This document shows, piece after piece, positions 40,233 through 49,718 of a stretch of DNA of 64,000 nucleotides (the first letter of the stretch is position 1; each line of letters opens with the position of its first letter). A program made the position numbers and the translations under genes. The notes below the pieces were generated by a model. That model saw only the letters and a program-made list of their open reading frames with translations, was not told the DNA's origin and did not search any database. The stretch is from Acinetobacter bohemicus ANC 3994. Lineage in GTDB: Bacteria > Pseudomonadota > Gammaproteobacteria > Pseudomonadales > Moraxellaceae. Location: NCBI RefSeq assembly GCF_000367925.1, contig NZ_KB849168.1, positions 52,850 through 116,849 of the forward strand. Direction: 5' to 3'.

Positions 40233-41876
40233 ATGGTTAGCGCATACGATGAATTACCGCGTACTCCCGCAAACTTTGTAGCGTTGTCACCGTTACGCTA
40301 TCTTGATCGTGCGGCATATATCTATCCAAATCAACATGCGATTATTTATGGTCAGCGCCGTATTACTTGGCGTGAAACATATAATCGTTGCCGCCAGTTT
40401 GCTAGCCAACTCCAAAAACTCGGCATCGGTAAAAATGATACCGTTTCTACACTGCTTCCCAACATTCCGGCCATGATTGAAGCGCACTTTGCTGTCCCTA
40501 TGGCGGGTGCTGTACTCAATACCTTAAATACACGTCTAGATGCCAAGACTTTAGCTTTCATGCTGGAACATGCGGAAACTAAAGTGTTATTGGTCGACCC
40601 TGAATTTGCCGCAGTTGCCACAGAAGCGCTTGCACTGGTTCCACAAGACATCTATGTGATTGATGTCGATGATGCTGAATATGAGTATGGATTTTCGACC
40701 CCGATTGGTCAAATTGAATATGAAGACTGGCTGACTGACGGCGACGAAAATTTTGAATGGCATTTACCTCAAGATGAATGGGATGCGATCAGTTTAAGTT
40801 ACACCTCTGGAACCACAGGCAATCCAAAAGGTGTGGTTTACCATCACCGTGGTGCTTACATCAACGCAGCCAGTAATATCATTGCTTGCGGTATGACGCC
40901 TCGCGCAACCTATTTATGGACCCTTCCCCTATTCCACTGTAATGGCTGGTGCTTTGCATGGACCATGGCAGCCAACGGTGGCACCAATGTCTGTTTACGC
41001 AAAGTCGATGCGGAGCTCATTTTCAAATTAATTGCTGAACATAAAGTCAATTATTTCTGCGGTGCACCTATTGTCTTATCTATGCTCATTAATACCCCAG
41101 AAGATAAAAAAGCAGCCTTTGACCACCGTGTCGAGGTCATGGTTGCAGGAGCGGCACCCCCTGCAACCACCATTGAAGGCATGCGGAATATTGGTATTAA
41201 TGTGACTCACGTTTATGGTTTAACGGAAACCTATGGTCCTTCTGCACTTTGTGCCTCACAGGCAGGCTGGAGTGATTTATCCATTCAGGAACAAGCACAA
41301 CTCCATTCACGTCAAGGCGTACCTTATCCGCTGCAAGACAGCATGAAAGTACTTGATCCTGAAACCATGCAGGAAGTACCTCATGATGGACAAAGCATGG
41401 GCGAGATTATGTTCCGTGGCAATATTGTGATGAAAGGCTACTTAAAGAACCCCGAAGCAACAGCGGAAGCCTTTGCTGGTGGATGGTTCCATACTGGTGA
41501 TCTGGCTGTTTGCCAACCCGATGGTTATGCCAAAATTACCGATCGCTCCAAAGACGTGATTATTTCAGGAGGTGAAAATATTTCGTCACTTGAAGTCGAA
41601 GAAATATTATATAAACATCCTGCCGTACTCACTGTCGCCGTGGTTGCTAAACCTGATCCACGCTGGCAAGAAGTTCCCTGTGCCTTTGTAGAACTTAAAA
41701 ACGGTAAAACAGCAACGCCTGAAGAACTGGTTGAATTCTGCAAGCAGCATTTAGCACGTTTTAAAGTACCGAAAGATATTATCATTACCGAAATTCCAAA
41801 AACCTCGACAGGGAAACTACAAAAATTCATCTTACGTGATTGGGCAAAAGAACGTGCCGTCAGTGAATTTAATTAA
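40233..41876 (+). CDS. AMP-forming acyl-CoA synthetase
   Basis: The product has 547 residues of the ANL superfamily, which activates a carboxylic acid through an acyl-adenylate to its CoA thioester. The phosphate loop is LSYTSGTTGNPKGVVYHH (about 189-206). VYGLTETYGP binds the adenine and acid, GGWFHTGDLA contains the hinge Asp, DRSKDVIISGGENIS follows, and the catalytic lysine is in TSTGKLQKF near the end. The length and core are typical of medium-chain or methylmercaptopropionate-type ligases; the natural substrate is not readable. It stands alone between a long spacer and a terminator. Confidence 0.9.
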   Translation: MVSAYDELPRTPANFVALSPLRYLDRAAYIYPNQHAIIYGQRRITWRETYNRCRQFASQLQKLGIGKNDTVSTLLPNIPAMIEAHFAVPMAGAVLNTLNTRLDAKTLAFMLEHAETKVLLVDPEFAAVATEALALVPQDIYVIDVDDAEYEYGFSTPIGQIEYEDWLTDGDENFEWHLPQDEWDAISLSYTSGTTGNPKGVVYHHRGAYINAASNIIACGMTPRATYLWTLPLFHCNGWCFAWTMAANGGTNVCLRKVDAELIFKLIAEHKVNYFCGAPIVLSMLINTPEDKKAAFDHRVEVMVAGAAPPATTIEGMRNIGINVTHVYGLTETYGPSALCASQAGWSDLSIQEQAQLHSRQGVPYPLQDSMKVLDPETMQEVPHDGQSMGEIMFRGNIVMKGYLKNPEATAEAFAGGWFHTGDLAVCQPDGYAKITDRSKDVIISGGENISSLEVEEILYKHPAVLTVAVVAKPDPRWQEVPCAFVELKNGKTATPEELVEFCKQHLARFKVPKDIIITEIPKTSTGKLQKFILRDWAKERAVSEFN

Positions 41877-41917
41877 TTCTCTACAACCTTCAGCACATAA
41901 AGACGGTTTTTAGCGAT

Positions 41918-41948
41918 AAAAAAAGCGGCTCACAAGAGCCGCTTTTTT
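41918..41948 (+). terminator. terminator between convergent genes
   Basis: AAGCGGCTC (41923-41931) pairs with GAGCCGCTT around ACAA, flanked by A and T runs. It serves the synthetase gene and, from the other side, darP. Confidence 0.92.
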
Positions 41949-41966
41949 ACTTTAAAGATAAACAAA

Positions 41967-42503
41967 TTAATTGTCTGAAATTAAAGCCACTTGTTGAATG
42001 TAATTAAACAATTTGAGCTTCGACGCTGCCAATTCATCTTCCGGCAATTGTTTTGCAATATCACGATGAATACGCAAAATATGCTGACGAATTGGATGAT
42101 GCTCTGCCGCATTATGCGCTTTCATAAATTCTTTAATCACAGGATCACCCTGAGCAATCATACGATCTACCCAACGGTTCAATTGTGCTGTTTTTTTCGC
42201 ACCTTGCTGTGGCGTTAAATAAGATAAAATCACCGTTTCATCTTCATTACGCAACAATTTACCAATACGTAAAAATTGGCGACGACGTGCTTCATGTGAA
42301 GTAATACTACGCACATCCAACAAAGCATCAATTAAACGCTCTTCCACTGGAAGTTTCTGAATTTGTTTCAGGCTCAATTCAGCCAATTGTTCACCTAAAG
42401 CAGCCATACGTTGCACTGCTTTTTTTTGTTCGGTTTTGCTTGCACGCCCTTCTAAAGTGTCAAAGTCATCTTCAGTAAAACGCTGTTGCGGTCGACGTGC
42501 CAC
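41967..42503 (-). CDS. darP: ribosome-associated protein DarP (YjgA/DUF615)
   Basis: The product has 178 residues, a compact all-helical basic protein. DTLEGRASKTEQKKAVQRMA, LPVEERLIDALLDVRSITSHEARRRQ and DRMIAQGDPVIKEFMKAHN are typical of YjgA. In E. coli the protein assists late maturation of the 50S subunit peptidyl-transferase region. It follows the NPr gene with a 2-bp gap, so it is the last gene of rapZ-ptsO-darP. Confidence 0.9.
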   Translation of the reverse strand: MARRPQQRFTEDDFDTLEGRASKTEQKKAVQRMAALGEQLAELSLKQIQKLPVEERLIDALLDVRSITSHEARRRQFLRIGKLLRNEDETVILSYLTPQQGAKKTAQLNRWVDRMIAQGDPVIKEFMKAHNAAEHHPIRQHILRIHRDIAKQLPEDELAASKLKLFNYIQQVALISDN

Positions 42504-42505
42504 GA

Positions 42506-42775
42506 TTAATCTGCCTCGTAAAATTTTGCTGCAAATAATGCCTGAATTTCAGATAAAGCTTGTTCTTCATCTGCACCATCAAGCACTAAACGTAAAGTTG
42601 TGCCCTTGCCTGCACCAAGCATGAGCAAGGACATAATATTTTTTGCATCAACCAATTTATCACCTTTACCAATTTGAATCGATGAACGAAATTTGGTGGT
42701 GACTTCGATTAGCTTTCCAGACGCACGCGCATGTAAACCTAGTTTATTAATTACGTCAACAGTTGTGTCAATCAT
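42506..42775 (-). CDS. ptsO: HPr-like phosphocarrier NPr
   Basis: The product has 89 residues. The open frame extends 14 codons upstream inside rapZ, but ATG 42775 overlaps the rapZ stop as ATGA and gives the family start. The phosphorylated histidine is H15 in NKLGLHARAS; the regulatory serine region is KNIMSLLMLGAGKG. NPr works in the nitrogen phosphotransferase relay with PtsP and PtsN, regulating rather than transporting sugar. Coupling to rapZ is conserved in proteobacteria. Confidence 0.9.
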   Translation of the reverse strand: MIDTTVDVINKLGLHARASGKLIEVTTKFRSSIQIGKGDKLVDAKNIMSLLMLGAGKGTTLRLVLDGADEEQALSEIQALFAAKFYEAD

Positions 42776-43623
42776 GACCAGTGCTTCATTTCCCTGTGTA
42801 AGACCTGAATAGACCATTTTTCCTCAAGGGCTTTTTTAAGTCTATCCACGATATATACTGAACGGTGCTGCCCTCCCGTACATCCAATCGACACTGTCAT
42901 ATAGTGACGGTGACCTTCGGCAAAGGCAGGCAACCACTTATCTAAAAAATGGTAAATATCTTGGAACATCTCATTGGTTTGTTCACTTTGTAGCAAAAAT
43001 TGTTGTACAGGCAAGTCTAAACCTGAATATTTTCGCAATTCCAAATCCCAATGTGGATTAGGCAAATGACGTACGTCAAACACATAATCAGCATCAAGTG
43101 GAATACCGTGTTTATAACCAAAAGATTGTAAAATTAAAATTAAGTTATCCGATTGCCCAAGTTTGGACAATAAAGTGTGCTTTAAATCATGCACACTTTT
43201 ATCGGTGGTATCAATATGTACTGTTGAACGTAATTGTATCGGAAGTAATAATGTTTTTTCTTCCTGAATACATTCAGTCAAACTTTTAAAACGACTGGCC
43301 AAAGGATGTGGACGCCGTGATGCACTAAAACGAGAAATCAATTCTTGGTCTTGCGTGGTCAAATAAATAATATCAACCGAACCATGTTTCTGCAATTGTT
43401 CAAAAACGTGGTCAAATTCTTGCAAATCTGCGCGAGTACTGCGGACATCCACCCCTAAAGCCAATTGCTCTAGATTATTTTCACGATCCAGCTTAGCCAC
43501 GATTTCAGGCAGCAAGGCCAGAGGTAAATTATCAATACAGTAGTAACCTAGGTCCTCAAGCACCTGCAAGGCAGATGATTTCCCTGATCCAGATTGTCCT
43601 GTAACGATTAAAATACGCTTCAT
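42772..43623 (-). CDS. rapZ: RNase adapter protein RapZ
   Basis: The product has 283 residues. The N-terminal P-loop is IVTGQSGSGKSSALQVLED (about 6-24) and a second nucleotide-binding element is SVDIIYLTT. The C-terminal domain has DVRHLPNPHW and SIGCTGGQHRSVYIVDRL, the conserved ligand-binding part. In E. coli RapZ directs RNase E to the GlmZ small RNA to control amino-sugar synthesis; whether the same RNA exists here is unknown. It is coupled to the NPr gene. Confidence 0.93.
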   Translation of the reverse strand: MKRILIVTGQSGSGKSSALQVLEDLGYYCIDNLPLALLPEIVAKLDRENNLEQLALGVDVRSTRADLQEFDHVFEQLQKHGSVDIIYLTTQDQELISRFSASRRPHPLASRFKSLTECIQEEKTLLLPIQLRSTVHIDTTDKSVHDLKHTLLSKLGQSDNLILILQSFGYKHGIPLDADYVFDVRHLPNPHWDLELRKYSGLDLPVQQFLLQSEQTNEMFQDIYHFLDKWLPAFAEGHRHYMTVSIGCTGGQHRSVYIVDRLKKALEEKWSIQVLHREMKHWS

Positions 43624-43661
43624 GGCAAGGCTGTCCTTTAGCTTATGCTGTTTGCTTAAAA

Positions 43662-44507
43662 CTATGCAGTGTATTTAACCTGCACGTTATCAATCAGTCG
43701 AGTGGTCCCTAATTTAGCTGCAACAAATAGAATAACATTTTGATTAAATGCTTCTATTTTTTGCAATTCAGGTGTACGTGCTTCCACATAATCCACAATA
43801 AAACCAGCTTGTGTCAACGTATGCTGAATATTTTCTAACACTTCGACCAGACTAACACCATTGTGAAGTTCTTGTTCAGCCGCTTTTAAGCTTTGGAAAA
43901 TGCTCGGTGCTATTTTACGCTGTTCTTCAGTTAGATAGCCATTACGTGAACTGAGTGCCAGACCATCTTCTGCACGCGTAATCGGCACACCAATCACTTC
44001 TAAAGGAATATTCAAATCACGTACAAACTGACGAATCACCGCCAGTTGCTGATAATCCTTTTGGCCAAAGAACGCAAAATTCGGCTGTACAATATTAAAC
44101 AATTTTGTCACAACCACTGCCACGCCATCAAAGTGACCCGGACGCTGTAAACCACATAAATCATTGGTGATATCAGACACGCTAATATTGGTGAAACGTG
44201 GTTTGTTGCCATACATTTGTTCAACGCTAGGCGCAAAAACAATGTCACAACCAACATCGGCTAACAAATGACTATCGTGCTCTAAAGTACGCGGGTAATT
44301 TTCAAAATCTTCATTTGGGCCAAATTGGATGGGATTGACAAAAATACTGACCACCACGACATCACATAACTTACGTGCTTCACGCACCAAGTTTAAATGA
44401 CCTTCGTGTAAATTCCCCATGGTCGGAACAAAACCAATAATTTTTCGCGCTGATCGAGCTGGAGTCAGTGAAGCCGATAATCCTTGAATGGTGGTTTCTG
44501 TTTTCAT
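43662..44507 (-). CDS. panC: pantothenate synthetase
   Basis: PanC joins pantoate and beta-alanine with ATP to make pantothenate, the precursor of CoA. The 281-residue product shows the nucleotidyltransferase signatures GFVPTMGNLHEGHLNLV (the HxGH-like HEGH), FVNPIQFGPNEDFENYPRT, FGQKDYQQLAVIRQ and the KMSKS-like LALSSRNGYL. It starts 2 bp after the panB stop, so panB-panC are one operon. Confidence 0.96.
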   Translation of the reverse strand: MKTETTIQGLSASLTPARSARKIIGFVPTMGNLHEGHLNLVREARKLCDVVVVSIFVNPIQFGPNEDFENYPRTLEHDSHLLADVGCDIVFAPSVEQMYGNKPRFTNISVSDITNDLCGLQRPGHFDGVAVVVTKLFNIVQPNFAFFGQKDYQQLAVIRQFVRDLNIPLEVIGVPITRAEDGLALSSRNGYLTEEQRKIAPSIFQSLKAAEQELHNGVSLVEVLENIQHTLTQAGFIVDYVEARTPELQKIEAFNQNVILFVAAKLGTTRLIDNVQVKYTA

Positions 44508-44509
44508 GT

Positions 44510-45319
44510 TTACAGCTCGACTTGAAAAGTTTGTTCTTTAGCAGGGAAAGAGCTATCTAGCACCGCAGCATGGTAGGCTTTAAAAGCATCCAAAATTGCA
44601 GTTTCTCCCGCTTGTTCTTTCATAAAGTTACGCACAAATTTAGCCACGCGACCAAAGGTCAAGCCAAGCATATCTTGAACAACCAGTACTTGACCATCCG
44701 TATCCACACCCGCCCCAATGCCAATCACGGGAACATGAGGGAACAATTCACTAATTTCTTTGCCTAATTGTGCAGGCACACATTCTAATAATAATAAAGC
44801 AGCACCGGCTTCAACCACCGCTTTACAATCGGCAATCAATTGATCCGCGGCTTCACGGGTACGTGCTTGTAATTTATAGCCACCAAAGACATGCACCGAT
44901 TGTGGGGTTAAACCTAAGTGTACACAGACTGGAATACCATTTCGGGTCAAAACAGTGACGGTTTCACTTAACCATGCACCGCCTTCCATTTTGACCATTT
45001 GCGCACCCGCTTGCATCACAGTTTTTGAACTGCTTAAAGCATCATTTAAAGTGGCATAGCTCATAAATGGCAAGTCAGTCATAATAAAAGCATGCTGATT
45101 ACCACGGCGTACTGCTGCTGTATGGTAAGCCATATCTTCTACAGTCACAGGTAACGTTGAATCACGTCCCTGAATCGCCATCCCCAAAGAATCGCCAATT
45201 AAAATAGTGTCAACTTCTGCAAGTTCCATTGCTTTTGCCATACTGGCATCGTAGCAAGTCAAACAAGAAAATTTGCGGCCATTGGTTTTAAATTGTCTTA
45301 AGTCGCTGAGACTAATCAT
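44510..45319 (-). CDS. panB: 3-methyl-2-oxobutanoate hydroxymethyltransferase
   Basis: PanB makes ketopantoate from 2-oxoisovalerate and methylene-tetrahydrofolate. The product has 269 residues from ATG 45319 (MISLSDLRQFK), with AGAGGAAC upstream; a TTG one codon earlier overlaps the spacing. Metal and substrate residues are in LIGDSLGM (Asp), MTDLPFMSY (Asp), KMEGGAWL, PVCVHLGLTPQSVHVFGGYK and LLLECVP. It precedes panC. Its substrate 2-oxoisovalerate is shared with leuA. Confidence 0.96.
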   Translation of the reverse strand: MISLSDLRQFKTNGRKFSCLTCYDASMAKAMELAEVDTILIGDSLGMAIQGRDSTLPVTVEDMAYHTAAVRRGNQHAFIMTDLPFMSYATLNDALSSSKTVMQAGAQMVKMEGGAWLSETVTVLTRNGIPVCVHLGLTPQSVHVFGGYKLQARTREAADQLIADCKAVVEAGAALLLLECVPAQLGKEISELFPHVPVIGIGAGVDTDGQVLVVQDMLGLTFGRVAKFVRNFMKEQAGETAILDAFKAYHAAVLDSSFPAKEQTFQVEL

Positions 45320-45358
45320 CAAGATGTTCCTCTAACACGTTCCAAGAACATGTCTAAA

Positions 45359-45847
45359 TTAAATATTTGACCAAGAGTCATCATCCAAAACAGCAACTGT
45401 CGGATGTTGTACCACGGGTAAATCTTTTAATCGTTGTGCTTTAATTTCTATATTTGCATCTAAGTCTAGCAAAGGTATCACCACAAAATCACGCTCAAAC
45501 AGTCCAACATGTGGCACCGTTAAACGCGCATTGTGTATGTGTTGCTGACCATAAACCAATAAGTCTAAATCTAAAGTCCGTTCACCCCAATGGCGCAAAC
45601 GTACTCGACCAGACTCTTGTTCAAAACTTTGCAATTGATCTAATAAAGCCAAAGGGGCTAAATCGGTTTGCAACTGCACCACCGCATTTAAATAATTCGG
45701 TTGGTCTTGTGGTCCCATTGGTGGGCTTTGATATAACTTCGATGTTTTCACTGTTCCAAGTGTCGCCAGTTTTTGCACAGCTTCAATTAAAATTTGCCGT
45801 GAATCACCCAAGTTACTGCCTAAGCCAATATAGGTTACTGTGGTCAT
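45359..45847 (-). CDS. folK: 6-hydroxymethyl-7,8-dihydropterin pyrophosphokinase
   Basis: The product has 162 residues, the usual length. FolK pyrophosphorylates the pterin precursor of folate. YIGLGSNLGDSRQ (about 6-18), SKLYQSPPMGPQDQPNYLNAV, RVRLRHWGERTLDLDLLVYG with the metal-binding DLDLD pattern, and LTVPHVGLFERDFVVIPL are all present. The start overlaps the pcnB stop by 4 bp. Order pcnB-folK-panB-panC on the minus strand. Confidence 0.96.
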   Translation of the reverse strand: MTTVTYIGLGSNLGDSRQILIEAVQKLATLGTVKTSKLYQSPPMGPQDQPNYLNAVVQLQTDLAPLALLDQLQSFEQESGRVRLRHWGERTLDLDLLVYGQQHIHNARLTVPHVGLFERDFVVIPLLDLDANIEIKAQRLKDLPVVQHPTVAVLDDDSWSNI

Positions 45848-47304
45848 TGTGTCGGTCCAAAAACCACTTGGTTTAAATCACGTTTGACTCGTTTACGTTT
45901 TAAAATCGGGTGATCTGCGCGAATCTCAGAACCCCCTGAAGTCACCATTTGAACAGGTCTTTCAGGTCGACTTCTGTCCTTGCGTTCACGCTCACGACGA
46001 CTGCGTGGTGCCGTCTCTTGAACCAAAGGCTCAATATCAACAGACACCGATTTAGGCTCAAGGACATCATCTGTGTGGGCTTTACGACGGCTTTTTGCAC
46101 GTTGGCGGTTGTATTGACTAATGGCACGTTCTTTTTCATCGGTGCTCATCAGCTGATACGCATCCCACCACGTTCCCATACCTTGTGTGCTGTGATCACC
46201 AGACTTCTCACGCAGCAACAGAAAGTCAAATCCGGCACGGAAACGTGCATGGGTAGATAAGGCTTGAATTTGCTGTGGTTTAGGGCTGAGCAAACGAGTT
46301 TGCATTTCCCAAACTTCACGAATAAAGGTTTCAGCAAAACGTGGAATAATGGTTCGCGTGGCTTGACGTTTTAAAACATCTAGACCCGCTTGTGCACGCG
46401 CTTCCGCAGCAACCATACCTTTATTTAAATAAAATTCACAACGCTCTAAAAAAGGTTTCCATAACAAAACGGCATAAAAAAATGCAGGATTGATGGTTTT
46501 ACCAATTTGAATACGTTGATCGGTATTGATGGCCGCACGTTCAATAAATGTCGAGATCTTTGGGTCGATGTCTGCAAAGAGCTGACGCCAAATATCAAAA
46601 TCGATCAGCATCGGCAGCACACGATTCAAATGCCCCATGGTGAATAATTTCTGCGATTCATCATATAAACGATGCGGAGAAATATCACGTAACAACTGGG
46701 TCATTTCAGGGGTAAAAACCTCTAAAATGTCAGGTGCAATACTAAAATTCAATTTTGCTGCAAAGCGTAAAGTACGCAGCATACGCACGGGATCTTCTTC
46801 AAACCGTAAAGTTGGATCGCCCAATAAGCGTAAAGTTTTATTTTTTATGTCATCAATGGCATGACAAAAATCGAGCACGATGCCTTTACGCGGTTGATAA
46901 TACATCGCGTTAATCGAAAAATCACGGCGAGCAAAATCTTGCTCAATCGTGCCCCAATTATTATCTCGTAAAATCATGCCTGAAGCAGAGGTGACCGCTT
47001 TTTTCGGTGGCGCACGGAAAGTCGCAACTTCGACCAGTTCTCGACCGGAATAAACATGAGCAAGCTCAAAACGTCGTCCAATAATACGACAACGTCGTCC
47101 GAAAACTTCTTTCACTTGAGCAGGTGTCGCATTGGTGACGGCATCAAAATCTTTAGGATTTAGACCCAACATTAAGTCACGAACACCACCACCAACGATA
47201 TACGCTTCAAAGCCTGCCTTGGTTAAGGCATCGATAACATCTAGGATGTAAGAAGGTAATTGAGCGGTTGATAAACCACATTTTGACGCGTGCAAAGTTT
47301 GCAA
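45844..47304 (-). CDS. pcnB: poly(A) polymerase I
   Basis: PcnB adds poly(A) tails to RNA 3' ends, marking them for decay. The product has 486 residues. The nucleotidyltransferase core holds YIVGGGVRDLMLG and PKDFDAVTNATP with the catalytic DFD pair; RRDFSINAMYY and LRLLGDPTLRFEEDPVRMLR follow. The C-terminus is strongly basic (RRKAHTD, RSRRERERKDRSRPERP), as in PcnB. The start appears to be TTG at 47304 with AGGAG 10 nt upstream; the next in-frame ATG would be too late for the core. Confidence 0.94.
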   Translation of the reverse strand: MQTLHASKCGLSTAQLPSYILDVIDALTKAGFEAYIVGGGVRDLMLGLNPKDFDAVTNATPAQVKEVFGRRCRIIGRRFELAHVYSGRELVEVATFRAPPKKAVTSASGMILRDNNWGTIEQDFARRDFSINAMYYQPRKGIVLDFCHAIDDIKNKTLRLLGDPTLRFEEDPVRMLRTLRFAAKLNFSIAPDILEVFTPEMTQLLRDISPHRLYDESQKLFTMGHLNRVLPMLIDFDIWRQLFADIDPKISTFIERAAINTDQRIQIGKTINPAFFYAVLLWKPFLERCEFYLNKGMVAAEARAQAGLDVLKRQATRTIIPRFAETFIREVWEMQTRLLSPKPQQIQALSTHARFRAGFDFLLLREKSGDHSTQGMGTWWDAYQLMSTDEKERAISQYNRQRAKSRRKAHTDDVLEPKSVSVDIEPLVQETAPRSRRERERKDRSRPERPVQMVTSGGSEIRADHPILKRKRVKRDLNQVVFGPTQ

Positions 47305-47440
47305 AAGACGCTGTCTCCTACGTCTGAACGTAAAATATCTAAGATGACGCTAATCATATATCTAACACAATCAAAGGGCAATTTGATTATCTCAATGCTG
47401 GATAGATTGTTCAGCCCGTCTTAGTCGCTTAAAGCATAAA

Positions 47441-47848
47441 TTACAGCGCTAATCGGTCTTTATTCTTGGCAAATAAAGCAGGCCCAATGCCCTTCACCTG
47501 CTGCAATTCCTCAATGTTTTTAAATTTTCCATTTTTTTGACGATAGGCAATAATCGCTTCTGCTTTTTTTAACCCAATGCCAGATAATTCTTGTAATTGC
47601 GCTAACGTGGCTTGATTTAAACTTATTTTAGTAGCGCTGGATGGTTGTAAAGCAGGTTTGGCCAAATAATGATTCTTGCTGGTGGAGACGCGTGGAATTT
47701 TTAAACGTGCATCTTGGGCATCTTGTTCAGCCTTCCATTTTAAATATTGTTGGTCAAATTGTTGCGCATACAGAGTCGATCCGCCCAACAATGACATGAA
47801 TATACACAAATGAAAAATGCGCTGAAGCAGCTGTTTTATTTTTTTCAT
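47441..47848 (-). CDS. ComEA-like helix-hairpin-helix protein
   Basis: The product has 135 residues. A signal peptide or anchor (about 10-28, IFHLCIFMSLLGGSTLYA) is followed by a spacer and two helix-hairpin-helix motifs (about 75-135): NQATLAQLQELSGIGLKKAEAI and NIEELQQVKGIGPALFAKN. Such secreted HhH proteins bind incoming double-stranded DNA in natural competence (ComEA), a trait common in Acinetobacter. It is 10 bp downstream of mazG. Confidence 0.85.
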   Translation of the reverse strand: MKKIKQLLQRIFHLCIFMSLLGGSTLYAQQFDQQYLKWKAEQDAQDARLKIPRVSTSKNHYLAKPALQPSSATKISLNQATLAQLQELSGIGLKKAEAIIAYRQKNGKFKNIEELQQVKGIGPALFAKNKDRLAL

Positions 47849-47858
47849 TGGACACCTA

Positions 47859-48620
47859 TTATTTTAATTGTTGTTTCGCTTGCTCCCACAATTGATCCAT
47901 TTCTGCTAAAGAGAGCGCTTCAATTTTTTGCTGTTGTTGCCGAGCCTGATCTTCAATGAAAGCAAAACGTGTTCTAAATTTATGAATGGTACTTAAAAGT
48001 GCCATTTCACTAGACACGCCAAGTTTACGTCCAACATTGATCAGTGAAAATAAACAATCACCAAATTCGTCGAATATTTCGTCGGAATTTTGCTTTTGCA
48101 TGGCCTGCTGTAATTCGGCCAATTCTTCATTTAATTTTCCATAAGCGCCGGCAACAGCAGCAAAATCGAAACCAATTTGTGCTGCATTTTTTTGGATTTC
48201 ATCCGCTTGTTGAAGCGCAGGCCCATGTTTAATCTCATCTAAGCGAGATTGTAGTTTGCCTTGTTTTTCTTGTTGTTTAATTTGTTTCCACAGCACCGCA
48301 ACATCTGCCGAACTCAATTGTGAAAATTGTTCTGCTTGAAAGACATGTGGATGACGGCGAATTAATTTTTCAGTAATCGCCTGTACGACATCATCAAAAT
48401 TAAATGCCCCCTGCTCGCTAAACATTTGCGCTTGAAAAACCACTTGCAACAACAGATCGCCAAGTTCATCTCGAATTTCATCGGCGTTGCCCTCTCGAAT
48501 TGCGGCTTCCACTTCATAAGCCTCTTCTATGGCATATTTGGTTAAACTTTGGGGTGTTTGTTGTTGATCCCATGGACATTTTTCACGTAACTCACGCATC
48601 ACTGCCAATAATTCATCCAC
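47859..48620 (-). CDS. mazG: nucleoside triphosphate pyrophosphohydrolase MazG
   Basis: The product has 253 residues with two tandem MazG domains. The first (about 5-105) has REKCPWDQQQTPQSLTKYAI, EEAYEVEAAI and DEIRDELGDLLLQVVFQA, the E-E-x-x-E and E-x-x-D metal ligands. The second (about 145-230) repeats the pattern with ELAELQQAM and EIFDEFGDCLFSLINVGRK. It hydrolyses non-standard dNTPs and has been linked to limiting ppGpp. It precedes the ComEA-like gene in one transcript. Confidence 0.94.
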   Translation of the reverse strand: MDELLAVMRELREKCPWDQQQTPQSLTKYAIEEAYEVEAAIREGNADEIRDELGDLLLQVVFQAQMFSEQGAFNFDDVVQAITEKLIRRHPHVFQAEQFSQLSSADVAVLWKQIKQQEKQGKLQSRLDEIKHGPALQQADEIQKNAAQIGFDFAAVAGAYGKLNEELAELQQAMQKQNSDEIFDEFGDCLFSLINVGRKLGVSSEMALLSTIHKFRTRFAFIEDQARQQQQKIEALSLAEMDQLWEQAKQQLK

Positions 48621-48741
48621 GTTTTTATCACTCCAATCACGTTATATAAACTTAGCTTTTCACTGTTTATATTTGTTATGCTCAAGCCAAATAAATGAAA
48701 AACCAAAGCGCAACAAAAACAAAATAAACAGGGAAAATGAC

Positions 48742-49515
48742 ATGCACAGTATATTTATTAGTGGGGCAGCACAAGGCATTGGCGCTGCAATTGCAACGCT
48801 GTTTTATCAGCATGGCTACAAAGTGGGCATTTATGATATTAACGCTGTTCAAGCGCAAAAACTGGCGCAACAATTGGGACCACAGGCAAAAGCAGGTTTA
48901 CTTGATGTGTCCAATTATAGCCAATGGCAACAGGCCCTAAACGAATTTCAGGCTTGGGCAGGTGAAATTAATGTGTTGGTCAATAATGCAGGAATTTTAT
49001 ATTCAGGTGCTTTTGAACAGACCGATATTGCTGCGCATCATCGTACCATCGACATTAATGTCAAAGGGGTTTTAAATGGTTGCCATGCGGCCTTGCCCTT
49101 TTTAAAACAAGCCTCGTTTGCTCGGGTGATTAATCTCTCTTCTGCTTCGGCCATTTATGGACAAGCCGATTTGGTATCTTATTCTGCCAGTAAGTTTGCC
49201 GTGCGTGGTATTACCGAAGGATTAGACATTGAATGGCAAAAATATGGCATCCGCGTTTTGGATGTAATGCCGCTGTTTGTACAAACAGCCATGGTGAAAG
49301 ATATGGATGCCGGCAGTATTCAAAATATGGGCGTGCATTTAAGTGCCCATGATGTCGCAGAACAGATTTATCAATTGGTGCAACGCCAAGATAACCTCTT
49401 TACACCAACGCACCAGCCTGTAGGCTTGAAAAGCAAACTGCTCTTTACACTGTCTGGCATGAGTCCGCAGTTTGTCAATCGAATCGGCAATCGTATACTG
49501 GCCAAAAGAAAATAA
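48742..49515 (+). CDS. short-chain dehydrogenase/reductase
   Basis: The product has 257 residues. Upstream codons are open, but ATG 48742 has AGGGAAAA before it and gives the right N-terminus. It is a classical SDR: cofactor motif ISGAAQGIGAAIATLF (about 5-20, the G-x-x-x-G-x-G pattern), D at the end of the second strand (YDIN) suggesting NAD preference, NNAGIL, and the catalytic S-Y-K as LSSASAIYGQADLVSYSASK. The substrate is unknown. It is monocistronic and divergent from mazG. Confidence 0.88.
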   Translation: MHSIFISGAAQGIGAAIATLFYQHGYKVGIYDINAVQAQKLAQQLGPQAKAGLLDVSNYSQWQQALNEFQAWAGEINVLVNNAGILYSGAFEQTDIAAHHRTIDINVKGVLNGCHAALPFLKQASFARVINLSSASAIYGQADLVSYSASKFAVRGITEGLDIEWQKYGIRVLDVMPLFVQTAMVKDMDAGSIQNMGVHLSAHDVAEQIYQLVQRQDNLFTPTHQPVGLKSKLLFTLSGMSPQFVNRIGNRILAKRK

Positions 49516-49526
49516 GTTCCATCAAA

Positions 49527-49555
49527 AAAAGCCTGTCTTTCGATAGGCTTTTGTA
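49527..49555 (+). terminator. terminator after the SDR gene
   Basis: AAAAGCCTGTC pairs with GATAGGCTTTT around TTTC with one G-T pair, then a short T tract. Confidence 0.8.
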
Positions 49556-49718
49556 TTCTATAAAACTTTAGTCAACAAAACCCTATGCAATAAACTTCAT
49601 CTTTAGCAACACACAACCAACATCATATTTAACATTGCAATAATTTACTTCTGCATCGTTTCCATCTTTTTCGATTAGACATTTTAACAACCATCCCATT
49701 TAAATGATGATTAACACA